A DNA stretch of 6,277 bases from Acidobacteriota bacterium (GTDB taxonomy: Bacteria; Acidobacteriota; Terriglobia; UBA7540): positions 1 to 6,277 of the forward strand of contig JAKAWN010000395.1 in NCBI GenBank assembly GCA_021827245.1. Direction: 5' to 3'. Shown piece after piece: positions 1 to 6,277 of this stretch; within the stretch, counting starts at the first letter, position 1, and every line of letters begins with the position of its first letter. The position numbers and the translations under genes were made by a program. The notes beneath the pieces are model-generated. The model ran no database searches. It worked only from the letters and a program-made list of their open reading frames with translations, and had not been told where the DNA came from.

Positions 1-2
1 TG

Positions 3-2840
3 TCTACCATATACCAGCATTATTCCCCCAGCCAGCAATACATCATCAAGAATCCGCTGATCGCACCGACAAGCATGTACAAAGAGGGCGGGGGCGAGAA
101 GAGCCTGATGTGGCCCAACTCGGCGCAGTCAGCAAACGGTGGGACAGTTCCACGAGAGTTCTTCCTGAACGCCAAAACCTGCGAACCGTGCCACAAAGAC
201 ATTTATCGCCAATGGTACGACTCATTGCACCACTTTTCATCCTTCAACGACCAGTGGTACCGCAAGTCCATCGAGTACATGCAGGACACAGTAGGGATCA
301 AGTCTTCGATGTGGTGCGCGGGCTGCCATGACCAGGCCGTGGCCTTCACGGACATGATGCAGAAATACCCGATCCGCGAGATTGAGCATACGCCGGAAGC
401 CCTGGCGGGTCTGAGTTGCGTCTCCTGCCACTCGATCGAGCGCGTCACCAGCACTATGGGAAATGGCAGCTACATTTTCAAATACCCTCCTCTCGACCGC
501 TATGCTTCCAGCAAGAACCCGGTTATCCGTGACATCGCTTACTTTTCAATTCTTCTCGACCCCAAACCTCACCGCGCGGCGTTCTTCCGGCCGTTTCTCC
601 ATGAGCAAAGTCAGGTGGCACGATTCTGCTCGGTTTGCCACAAAGTCCATCTTGACGTTCCCGTCAATCACTATCGCTGGATTCGCGGCTTCGACGATTA
701 TGATCACTGGCAGGCGAGCGGCGTTTCAGGCCACAGCGCCAGATCGTTCTATTACCCGCCGAAACCTTTGACTTGCGTGGACTGCCACATGCCTTGGGTC
801 AAGTCCAATGACTACGGCAACGTCAACGGTTACGTCAATTCGCACCGGTTTATTGCAGCCAACACAGCCGTCCCGACCAGCTATGGCCACATGAAACAGG
901 TCAAAGCTGTTGAGGATTTCCTGAAAGCCGACAAAGTCACCGTTGACATCTTCGGCATTACCCAGGAACCGAAGGGATCGAAAGAGGAAGCGGCGCCGAT
1001 GCAACTGCTGGGTGGAGGGGGGCAAACTTCCACTATGTTTGCAGTCGGTGAAGAATCGGCCCGTGGGCTGGAGTCCTCCGAGGTCACTGTTGGCCCGCCT
1101 GCCAAGCTGATGGCCCCTCTCAATCGGGGTGTCGCCTACCTGCGCCGTGGCGAAACCGCTCGCCTCGATGTAGTGGTCCGCACGCGCGGCGTGGGGCATT
1201 TCTTCCCCGGCGGCACCGTTGACGCTCAAATGGTGTGGGTGGAACTCAAGGCTGTGGACAACAAAGGCCACATCATCTTCTGGAGTGGTGAGGTGGCTGA
1301 CCATGGCAAAGGCCCGGTCGATCCCGGCGCTCAGGTCTTCCGCTCCTATTCGCTGGATGCGGGCGGGCACTGGATCAACAAGCGCAACGCATGGTCGGAT
1401 CACGCTGACGTCTACGTGCACTTAATCCCTCCGGGGGCCGCCGCCATCGTCCATTTCCGCATCAAGGTCCCGAAAGATTGCGGCAACAAAATCACTTTCA
1501 CCGCCAAGTTGAATTACCGCAAGTTCAACTGGTGGTTTACGCAGTGGGCTTTTTCGGGCAAACGCGACCCGTTCCAGAGACATCGCGTGACAAACACCCA
1601 GGAGGACAACACCAAGTGGATTTTTGATGGCAACCCTGTAAAAGAGCGTGTCGCCGCAAAGTACAAGAAAATTCCAAATGTCCCTATCGTGGTGATGTCC
1701 GAAGACACGGTGACGGTCCCGGTGCTGCCGGCATCGAACCAGCCCTTCCGGCAAGATATCAAGGTCCTTCCGCAGGACGTTTATCGCTGGAATGATTACG
1801 GCATCGGGCTGCTGCTCCAGGGTGATCTGAAAGGTGCGGAACGAGCCTTCAAGATGGCCGTCATGGCTAATCCCAAGTACGCTAACGGCTGGGTGAATAT
1901 CGCCCGGGCGCTCGTCCAGGAAGGCAATGTTAATCAGGCAATTCCATATCTCAAAACCGCCCTCGGGATCGATCCTGCGCTCGCCAGCGCCCATTACTAC
2001 ATGGGCCTGGTCTATGAAACAAACGGGAAATATCCGCAAGCCTATGACCAATTTGCAGCGGCTGCCGCAACCTATCCGGTTGACCGTGTCGTCAGCAACG
2101 CGATGGGCCGAATACTCTTCCTTGAGAAAAAGTTTGCAGCCGCTGCCAAGCAGTTTCAGCACACTCTGAGCATTGATCCGGAGAACCTGACTGCCAATTA
2201 CAATCTGATGCTTTGCTACCGCGGGCTGCAGGAATACGCCAAGTCACGTCTTGAAGAGAAGCTGTATTTGCGCTTCAAGGCGAATGAAATCGCTCGTGCC
2301 ATCACGGGTCCGTTCAAACGGAAGCACCCGAATGCGAACAACCTGTCTCAACCCATCCACGAGCAGGTGTCCATCAACGATGAAAACCCTGAAGGATTAG
2401 AGTTCTATTGGAATTACGGCCAGAAGTGGGACTGGCTGCCGGGCAAACTGGGCAAAATGCAGGATACTGCTCTTGCCCACTACAAGAAGGACGGAAGTTA
2501 CGATTATCTTGCTGACTTGAGAAAAGCAAAACTCAACATGAAGGCCGAGCATAAGATGATGGCAGAGCTGGGGATACAGCCGGAGGCGTCACACCAGATT
2601 CCGGCGGGGCAGAATGGTGAGTCTCAGTTCCCCCATCAGACCATGACGGAGTTGGAATTCAAGCCGGTGGCTGATCATAAGATCATGGCGCAGCCCGGAC
2701 TTAATCCGCAGACGCCCCACAACGTCTTAGCGCAGCAGGGGCAAAAGCAGCAGGCCGGGGAAAAAACCGTGGCGGCAGAGACCCTGCCTCAGCCACATGC
2801 CGCACACAAGCTTGTAGCTGAGGATAGACCTTTTCATTAA
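3..2840 (+). CDS. Multiheme cytochrome c (five visible hemes) fused to TPR domain, 5'-partial
   Basis: Likely an exported electron-transfer protein; substrate and partners are unknown. The frame is open from base 3. The first ATG (75) begins a segment with no signal peptide, yet c-type hemes are attached outside the cytoplasm, so the true start is probably upstream. Residues here are counted from that ATG. Five CXXCH sites lie at C36, C81, C115, C185 and C234. The first fits the cytochrome c554-like pattern CxxCHxxxYxxWxxSxH (C36 to H52), and the last reads CVDCHMP. Residues about 346-495 form a beta-rich domain with a GHFFPGG motif (H375), of a kind found beside multihemes. About four TPR units cover 573-725, followed by a region with a QPIHE motif. 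Residues 826-921 are a 14-residue repeat tail. The Tat-exported propeller gene follows after 99 bp, possibly in one transcript. Multiheme plus TPR is certain; the physiological role is not. Confidence 0.9.
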   Translation, partial: STIYQHYSPSQQYIIKNPLIAPTSMYKEGGGEKSLMWPNSAQSANGGTVPREFFLNAKTCEPCHKDIYRQWYDSLHHFSSFNDQWYRKSIEYMQDTVGIKSSMWCAGCHDQAVAFTDMMQKYPIREIEHTPEALAGLSCVSCHSIERVTSTMGNGSYIFKYPPLDRYASSKNPVIRDIAYFSILLDPKPHRAAFFRPFLHEQSQVARFCSVCHKVHLDVPVNHYRWIRGFDDYDHWQASGVSGHSARSFYYPPKPLTCVDCHMPWVKSNDYGNVNGYVNSHRFIAANTAVPTSYGHMKQVKAVEDFLKADKVTVDIFGITQEPKGSKEEAAPMQLLGGGGQTSTMFAVGEESARGLESSEVTVGPPAKLMAPLNRGVAYLRRGETARLDVVVRTRGVGHFFPGGTVDAQMVWVELKAVDNKGHIIFWSGEVADHGKGPVDPGAQVFRSYSLDAGGHWINKRNAWSDHADVYVHLIPPGAAAIVHFRIKVPKDCGNKITFTAKLNYRKFNWWFTQWAFSGKRDPFQRHRVTNTQEDNTKWIFDGNPVKERVAAKYKKIPNVPIVVMSEDTVTVPVLPASNQPFRQDIKVLPQDVYRWNDYGIGLLLQGDLKGAERAFKMAVMANPKYANGWVNIARALVQEGNVNQAIPYLKTALGIDPALASAHYYMGLVYETNGKYPQAYDQFAAAAATYPVDRVVSNAMGRILFLEKKFAAAAKQFQHTLSIDPENLTANYNLMLCYRGLQEYAKSRLEEKLYLRFKANEIARAITGPFKRKHPNANNLSQPIHEQVSINDENPEGLEFYWNYGQKWDWLPGKLGKMQDTALAHYKKDGSYDYLADLRKAKLNMKAEHKMMAELGIQPEASHQIPAGQNGESQFPHQTMTELEFKPVADHKIMAQPGLNPQTPHNVLAQQGQKQQAGEKTVAAETLPQPHAAHKLVAEDRPFH
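2550..2837 (+). repeat. Degenerate 42-bp (14-residue) tandem repeat with conserved His, at the C-terminus of the cytochrome
   Basis: Seven units end the cytochrome/TPR protein. They start at 2550, 2592, 2634, 2676, 2718, 2760 and 2805. The first five are exactly 14 codons, the sixth is 15 and the last is an 11-residue partial unit running to the stop. Examples are HKMMAELGIQPEAS, HQTMTELEFKPVAD and HKIMAQPGLNPQTP. The loose consensus is H-[KQN]-x-[MLVP]-A, often with P at position 11. Position 1 is His in six of seven units (Glu in the sixth). The DNA copies are well diverged, so the reading frame and the His appear better preserved than the nucleotides. Function is unknown; metal or heme ligation, or a flexible surface tether, are possibilities only. 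Confidence 0.75.
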
Positions 2841-2921
2841 AACCGGGGCAACGCTTTAAGACAATCGACTATCGGGGCTGGCTGCATTTCTCTTCCTCTT
2901 GGGGCTGAACCCTCCCGAAAG

Positions 2922-2928
2922 AAAGGTG
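2922..2928 (+). promoter_or_regulatory. Ribosome binding site for the propeller gene
   Basis: AAAGGTG lies 11 bases before the GTG at 2940 and is a fair match to the Shine-Dalgarno consensus. It supports the GTG start, which also places the twin-arginine motif at residues 6-12, where a Tat signal should be. No ATG in this frame lies nearby. The 99-bp gap upstream (2841-2939) shows no convincing terminator or promoter, which is compatible with co-transcription with the cytochrome gene. Confidence 0.5.
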
Positions 2929-2939
2929 TTGGATCAAAA

Positions 2940-4649
2940 GTGAGCACTGTTTCTTCGCGCCGTGATTTTCTCAAGAACTTTCTGGTCGCGGCTGGCGCAG
3001 CGCAGATCATCGATCCGCGGCGTCTTTCTGCCGTGGCCCAGTCCTCCTCCGGGCGGCACTACGTCAACATCGCCCCCCAGGCCGGAGTCCATTTCATCCA
3101 CAACAACGGCGCCTTCGGCAAGAAGTGGCTTCCTGAAACCATGGGATCGGGGTGTGGCTTCATCGATTACGACAACGATGGCAATCAGGACATTCTTCTG
3201 ATCAATGGCACGGACTTTCCCGGCCACGTCGTCCGGCAAACCACAATGAAGCTCTACCATAACAACGGCAACGGAACCTTTACGGATGTCACAGCGCGCG
3301 CTCGCCTGAATATCCCGATGTACGGAATGGGCGTGGCTATTGGGGATTACGACAATGACGGCTGGGATGACATTTACGTGACCGCTCTTGGCGAAGCCCA
3401 CCTTTTCCACAACGAGCACAACGGCACTTTTCGGGACGTGACTAAAGACGCTGGCGTCAACAACACCGGCTTTGGCACCAGCGCCGCCTGGTTTGATTAC
3501 GACCGCGACGGCAAGCTTGACCTGTTTGTTTGCAACTACGTGCAGTGGACTGAAAGGACGGACATTTACTGCACGCTGGATGGTCGCCACAAGTCCTACT
3601 GCACTCCCGAAGACTACAAGGGTGAATCGAACCGCCTCTTTCACAACCTCGGCAATGGCCGCTTTGAGGATGTTACAAAACGGGCTGGCATTTTCGATCC
3701 GAATGGTAAGAACATGGGCGTGGCCATCATCGATTACAACATGGATGGCTGGCCGGACATCGCGGTTTCCGATGATACCGAGCCCAATAAGCTTTACCGC
3801 AACAACCACAATGGGACGTTCACCCAGGTGTCCATCCAGGCGGGAATCGCCTACGATATGAACGGCATCGCCCGCGCGGCCATGGGCATCGACGCCGCAG
3901 ACTATAACCGTTCAGGTTTCCCCAGCCTGGCCACCGGGAACTTCTCCAACCAGATGCTGGGTCTCTATCAGAACCAGGATCACGGTTTCTTTATCGACGT
4001 CGCACCCGAGTCGGCCATCGGACAGGACAGCCGCCTTTCACTTACGTTTGGCCTCTTCTTTTACGACTATAATCTCGACGGCCTCCTGGATCTTTTTGCC
4101 GCCAACGGCCACATTGAACCTGACATCTCCATCATCCAGCCGCAGGTAACTTACGCCGAACGTCCCTTGCTGTTTCGAAATGAGGGAAACAGCCATTTCA
4201 AGGATGTCGGACAACAGGTCGGACTTACGAAAAAAGTCGTGGCGCGCGGCGCGGCCTATGGAGACATCGATAACGATGGCTACCCCGACGTTCTGATCAC
4301 CACCAACAACGGCCCGGCTTATCTGTACAAGAATGAGGGTCCAAACACCGACAACGCGATCCGGATCAAGACAGTCGGAACCCGCTCGAATCGCGATGGT
4401 CTTGATGCAGTGGTCCGAGTCCATTCGGACGGTATCATGAACTGGCAAATGGTTCACTCCGGATCAAGCTACTGTTCGCAGAGTGAACTCCCTTTGACAT
4501 TTGGCCTTGGTAAGCTAACAACGGCGGAAGAGGTGCACATTTCCTGGCCGAGCGGCCAGCAGGATGTTCTCAGGAACCTCAAAACCAACGCCACCTATAC
4601 CATCCAGGAAGGTGGCAAAATCCTTTCCACTCGCCCCTTCACACGGTAA
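2940..4649 (+). CDS. Tat-exported FG-GAP/VCBS beta-propeller protein with ASPIC/UnbV domain (CRTAC1 family)
   Basis: Predicted secreted calcium-binding beta-propeller, probably a scaffold or adhesion-type protein; no enzyme activity can be assigned. It is complete, 569 residues, from a GTG start. The N-terminus has an exact twin-arginine motif (SRRDFLK, residues 6-12), a short hydrophobic stretch and a possible AVA-Q cleavage site after residue 33, so folded export by Tat is likely. Seven FG-GAP-type repeats carry DxDxDG-like calcium loops starting near residues 76, 136, 186, 265, 321, 376 and 442; the fifth (DYNRSGFPSL) has lost typical acidic ligands. Cysteines at 198, 211 and 221 could form a disulfide in the third-blade insertion. 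Residues about 475-555 match an ASPIC/UnbV domain (GTRSNRDGLDAVVRV, then FGLG and WPSG). It follows the multiheme/TPR gene by 99 bp on the same strand, suggesting joint function. Family assignment is firm; role is inferred. Confidence 0.93.
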   Translation: MSTVSSRRDFLKNFLVAAGAAQIIDPRRLSAVAQSSSGRHYVNIAPQAGVHFIHNNGAFGKKWLPETMGSGCGFIDYDNDGNQDILLINGTDFPGHVVRQTTMKLYHNNGNGTFTDVTARARLNIPMYGMGVAIGDYDNDGWDDIYVTALGEAHLFHNEHNGTFRDVTKDAGVNNTGFGTSAAWFDYDRDGKLDLFVCNYVQWTERTDIYCTLDGRHKSYCTPEDYKGESNRLFHNLGNGRFEDVTKRAGIFDPNGKNMGVAIIDYNMDGWPDIAVSDDTEPNKLYRNNHNGTFTQVSIQAGIAYDMNGIARAAMGIDAADYNRSGFPSLATGNFSNQMLGLYQNQDHGFFIDVAPESAIGQDSRLSLTFGLFFYDYNLDGLLDLFAANGHIEPDISIIQPQVTYAERPLLFRNEGNSHFKDVGQQVGLTKKVVARGAAYGDIDNDGYPDVLITTNNGPAYLYKNEGPNTDNAIRIKTVGTRSNRDGLDAVVRVHSDGIMNWQMVHSGSSYCSQSELPLTFGLGKLTTAEEVHISWPSGQQDVLRNLKTNATYTIQEGGKILSTRPFTR

Positions 4650-4669
4650 GCGGCCCATGAGAACCGTGT
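4641..4669. terminator. Inverted repeat between convergent genes, possible weak bidirectional terminator
   Basis: ACACGGT (4641-4647) and ACCGTGT (4663-4669) are perfect 7-bp inverted copies around a 15-base loop. The left arm includes the first base of the propeller gene's TAA, and the right arm ends 4 bases before the SIS gene's stop on the other strand. Its place in a 24-bp convergent gap fits a shared terminator. There is no T-tract on either side and the loop is large, so intrinsic termination would be weak. Confidence 0.3.
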
Positions 4670-4673
4670 CCAT

Positions 4674-5747
4674 CTATTCGCGTCGGGTCACTCCATGCGC
4701 AATCCAAAACTTCCCGGGCTCCAAGCCGGCCCGCAGCGCGTAATCGTGAGCCAGAAGCTGAATCAGAAGAATATCGACCAGAGTTCCGAGGCCCAGCGGG
4801 ACGGGATCGACGTGGATGTAGCGTATGTTCGTCACGTTCTCGACCTGCCGGTCGGAGATAAGCAGGACCCGCCCTTTGTGAGAACGAATGTCATCGGCGA
4901 GTTTCAGAAGCAACGTAGCCGGCCTGCGGGCGCGTGGCGTCGCGGCATCAGGCTGTGTGTACCGTGCGAAGATGATATAGCAGTGCGACGGGTCAACGAT
5001 CTCAATCGGCCCATGGCGAAATTGCGCCGCGGAGATCGGCTCGGCGGCCAGGCGTGCCACCTCTTTCAGCATCAAAGCTCCCTGGAAGGCCGAAGCCAGG
5101 TCCGCTCCTCTCGAAAGCAGCGCGACGTAAGGCGGATGGTCGAAAAACTCGAGAGTTGGAAGCATCAGGTCGTCATGCCGTTCCAGAATCTTCTCCTGCG
5201 CGTCAACGGCGTGAATCAGCGCCTGGCTGAGCGGCCGACGGGACACTCCGGCGATCGCGAAGGCCAGATACATCAAAACTGCTACGGCGCACGTGTAGGT
5301 CTTGGTGCTGACTGCCGCCTGAACACCGGCCATCATCGGCAGCAGCAAGTCGCCCTTCCTGGCAAGCTCGCTGCCCTCCACGTTAGTCACTGCAACAACA
5401 TTGATCTTTTTCGGAAGAACCTCAAGCAGCCGGGTGACTTCAGCCGTCTCTCCCGATTGTGAAACAACAACCAGAAGCGTGTGCGGGGTCAGTACTTTCA
5501 GGTGGTGGTGCAGCAGTTCGGCGGCCTCCCACACCAGTGCCCGATATCCCATCGCGGTCAGATAGGCTTGCGCAGGATACGCAGCGTGCAGCGATGAACC
5601 CATTCCCGTAAAGACCACAAGCGTGCTGCGAGAAATCCCGAACTTTTTGCGCAGATCCAGTGGGATTGCGCCCGTGCTTGAGTAATATTTCCGGACACCG
5701 GAAAGAGCGCCCGGCTGCTGCAGGATTTCTTCCATCAAGGGAGTCAT
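4674..5747 (-). CDS. Double-SIS-domain sugar-phosphate isomerase/deaminase-like protein (GlmS isomerase-half relative)
   Basis: Cytoplasmic phosphosugar-binding protein of 357 residues with two SIS domains and no glutaminase domain, the size of AgaS, FrlB or SIS-type glucosamine-6-phosphate deaminases (NagB-II/GlmD). The first SIS domain (about 35-165) has FTGMGSS (46-52), the phosphate-binding SQSGETAEV (96-104) and STKTYT (147-152). The second (about 200-345) has LKEVARL (227-233) and FRHGP (243-247), aligning with GlmS KEIS and KHGP; thus E229 and H245 match GlmS catalytic E488 and H504. The GlmS lysine K603 in its C-terminal tail aligns with H351 (IAHGVTRRE), and K485 with M226. ATG 5747 is the furthest upstream start because an in-frame TAG sits four codons earlier; a second ATG lies at 5735. 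The Shine-Dalgarno is weak. It converges on the propeller gene. Amino-sugar phosphate deamination or isomerisation is likely; the exact substrate is unknown. Confidence 0.85.
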   Translation of the reverse strand: MTPLMEEILQQPGALSGVRKYYSSTGAIPLDLRKKFGISRSTLVVFTGMGSSLHAAYPAQAYLTAMGYRALVWEAAELLHHHLKVLTPHTLLVVVSQSGETAEVTRLLEVLPKKINVVAVTNVEGSELARKGDLLLPMMAGVQAAVSTKTYTCAVAVLMYLAFAIAGVSRRPLSQALIHAVDAQEKILERHDDLMLPTLEFFDHPPYVALLSRGADLASAFQGALMLKEVARLAAEPISAAQFRHGPIEIVDPSHCYIIFARYTQPDAATPRARRPATLLLKLADDIRSHKGRVLLISDRQVENVTNIRYIHVDPVPLGLGTLVDILLIQLLAHDYALRAGLEPGKFWIAHGVTRRE

Positions 5748-5860
5748 GGTTTCGGCCTATCAGTCGGAGTCACAGAGTGGAGGAAGGCCAGCCCCTGCCC
5801 TGGCTCTCGCTGTCGGCAAGGACGCTGCCGCTCCTGGCGCCAAATCGCGCTTACCCGCAA

Positions 5861-5890
5861 ATTCTAGCACTGCTTGAAAGATATTGAAAA
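5861..5890 (-). promoter_or_regulatory. Candidate sigma-70-type promoter for the SIS gene
   Basis: On the - strand, TAGAAT (5866-5861) is preceded by TGC, giving an extended -10 (TGCTAGAAT, 5869-5861). An upstream TTTTCA (5890-5885) with an 18-base spacer, or TTTCAA with 17, could serve as a weak -35. It sits in the only AT-rich patch of the gap and would start a transcript near 5854, about 105 bases before the SIS ATG. Sequence match only. Confidence 0.4.
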
Positions 5891-6005
5891 ACAATCGACT
5901 GGCCGATGCCGCGGATGGGGATGCACACAGGACCTCCCTCTCAGGCGGTCGGAGCTGAATGCTGTGGGATGTGTTTCAGATGTCTTGAGGCTGCTGGGGA
6001 AGCGG

Positions 6006-6026
6006 GGGCCGGAGGCCATCCGGCCC
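6006..6026 (-). terminator. GC-rich hairpin after the cold-shock gene
   Basis: GGGCCGG (6006-6012) pairs perfectly with CCGGCCC (6020-6026) around a 7-base loop. It begins 9 bases past the cold-shock TAA, where a terminator would be expected. There is no U-tract after the stem on the - strand, so it may act as a transcript-end stabiliser or with a termination factor rather than as a classical intrinsic terminator. Confidence 0.45.
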
Positions 6027-6035
6027 TGCCGTGTC

Positions 6036-6248
6036 TTACAATTGAGTCACATTTGCCGCTTGGAGTCCTTTCGGGCCCCTGACGACCTCGAACTCGACGA
6101 GCGCACCTTCCTGAAGGCTGCGGTAACCGTCTCCTTGGATCGCAGAAAAGTGGACGAAAACGTCCTCGCCACCCTGCCGCTGGATGAAACCATACCCCTT
6201 GCTGGCATTGAACCACTTTACGGTTCCTTGCTCACGATTGTTACTCAC
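6036..6248 (-). CDS. Cold-shock protein (CspA family), single cold-shock domain
   Basis: A 70-residue nucleic-acid chaperone that binds single-stranded RNA and DNA in the cytoplasm, melting RNA structure at low temperature or during growth. The single OB-fold cold-shock domain fills the protein: GTVKWFN (8-14), RNP1 as KGYGFI (17-22) and RNP2 as VFVH (30-33), ending in a typical [10 protein letters not shown] segment. The length is normal for the family. The start is GTG at 6248, chosen because a perfect AAGGAG lies 11 bases upstream and no ATG in frame precedes it in the window; the frame itself stays open to the window edge. The long cold-inducible leader known for some csp genes cannot be assessed because only 29 bases upstream are visible. 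Which csp paralogue it is cannot be decided. Confidence 0.96.
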   Translation of the reverse strand: MSNNREQGTVKWFNASKGYGFIQRQGGEDVFVHFSAIQGDGYRSLQEGALVEFEVVRGPKGLQAANVTQL

Positions 6249-6259
6249 GTTTACTTCTA

Positions 6260-6265
6260 CTCCTT
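6260..6265 (-). promoter_or_regulatory. Shine-Dalgarno of the cold-shock gene
   Basis: AAGGAG on the - strand, 11 bases ahead of the GTG at 6248. It is the strongest ribosome binding site in the window and decides the non-ATG start of the cold-shock gene. Confidence 0.75.
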
Positions 6266-6277
6266 GTTGATAGTTGG

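Larger units (their letters stand above)
5748..6035. other. 288-bp intergenic region between the SIS and cold-shock genes
   Basis: No credible gene is seen here on either strand. Reading on the - strand, it contains a GC-rich hairpin right after the cold-shock stop, then about 110 bp without recognisable features, then an AT-richer patch (about 5860-5893) holding a candidate promoter, and a leader of about 105 bp to the SIS start. The leader includes a small 5-bp stem (GCCAG 5787-5791 with CTGGC 5800-5804) that is too short to call as a regulator. Confidence 0.6.

Noticed and set aside
75..77. ATG as the real start of the cytochrome gene
   Set aside because: The frame is open back to base 3, there is no good Shine-Dalgarno before 75, and the protein from this ATG would lack the export signal a c-type cytochrome needs.
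726..2162. Two adjoining open frames on the - strand opposite the cytochrome gene
   Set aside because: No motif or start signal, and the + strand coding is proven by five CXXCH sites and TPRs.
2861..2870. Ten-base identity (acaatcgact) with 5891-5900, considered as a shared regulatory site
   Set aside because: The flanks differ, it is not a palindrome, and it lies in different contexts and orientations relative to genes; one 10-base match in about 6 kb is weak evidence.
2934..3809. Long open frame on the - strand opposite the propeller gene (291 codons)
   Set aside because: It is valine- and isoleucine-rich with no recognisable domain, and lies exactly opposite a firmly identified gene with repetitive Asp/Asn/Gly codons, which produce such antisense frames.
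4695..5462. 255-codon open frame on the + strand opposite the SIS gene
   Set aside because: Arg- and Gln-rich, no recognisable domain, and the opposite strand carries clear SIS motifs.
5787..5804. Small stem in the SIS leader, considered as a riboswitch or glmS-like ribozyme
   Set aside because: Only a 5-bp stem with no conserved core or expression platform; the leader is too short and shows no glmS ribozyme features.
5660..5887. 75-codon + strand frame over the start of the SIS gene and its leader
   Set aside because: No Shine-Dalgarno or domain; half of it is antisense to the conserved SIS N-terminus.
5941..6216. 91-codon open frame on the - strand overlapping the cold-shock gene
   Set aside because: It is an out-of-frame reading of the cold-shock gene plus its downstream region, Arg/Pro-rich with no domain.

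Overview
The window looks like a chromosomal segment of an environmental Gram-negative bacterium, most plausibly an acidobacterium. This assignment is an inference. It rests on a Tat-exported FG-GAP/ASPIC-UnbV (CRTAC1-type) beta-propeller protein placed directly after a multiheme cytochrome c/TPR fusion, a gene pairing typical of Acidobacteriota, and on moderately GC-rich DNA with GTG starts. No phylogenetic marker gene is present. There are no RNA genes, CRISPR arrays, insertion sequences or other mobile elements that I can see.

Layout. The + strand half (1-4649) carries two genes. The first is the 3' part of a large multiheme cytochrome (frame open from base 3, stop at 2838-2840), whose N-terminus and export signal lie outside the window. 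It shows five CXXCH heme sites, a beta-rich middle domain, a TPR block and a histidine-punctuated 14-residue tandem repeat at the C-terminus. After a 99-bp gap comes a complete 569-residue Tat-secreted seven-bladed propeller with a C-terminal ASPIC/UnbV domain. The - strand half (4674-6248) carries a 357-residue double-SIS sugar-phosphate protein, related to the GlmS isomerase half but lacking its C-terminal catalytic lysine, and a 70-residue cold-shock protein at the right edge. The 288-bp gap between these two holds a candidate promoter for the SIS gene and a GC-rich hairpin just after the cold-shock gene. The propeller and SIS genes converge with only 24 bp between stops, where there is a small inverted repeat.

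How the genes may work together. The cytochrome/TPR protein and the propeller protein are both expected outside the cytoplasm and probably form a functional pair: electron transfer by the hemes, protein-protein scaffolding by TPR and propeller. Their substrate and partners cannot be read from the sequence. The SIS protein (amino-sugar or sugar-phosphate metabolism) and the cold-shock RNA-binding protein look like unrelated housekeeping neighbours. The most unusual items are the His-repeat tail of the cytochrome and the altered active site of the SIS protein.
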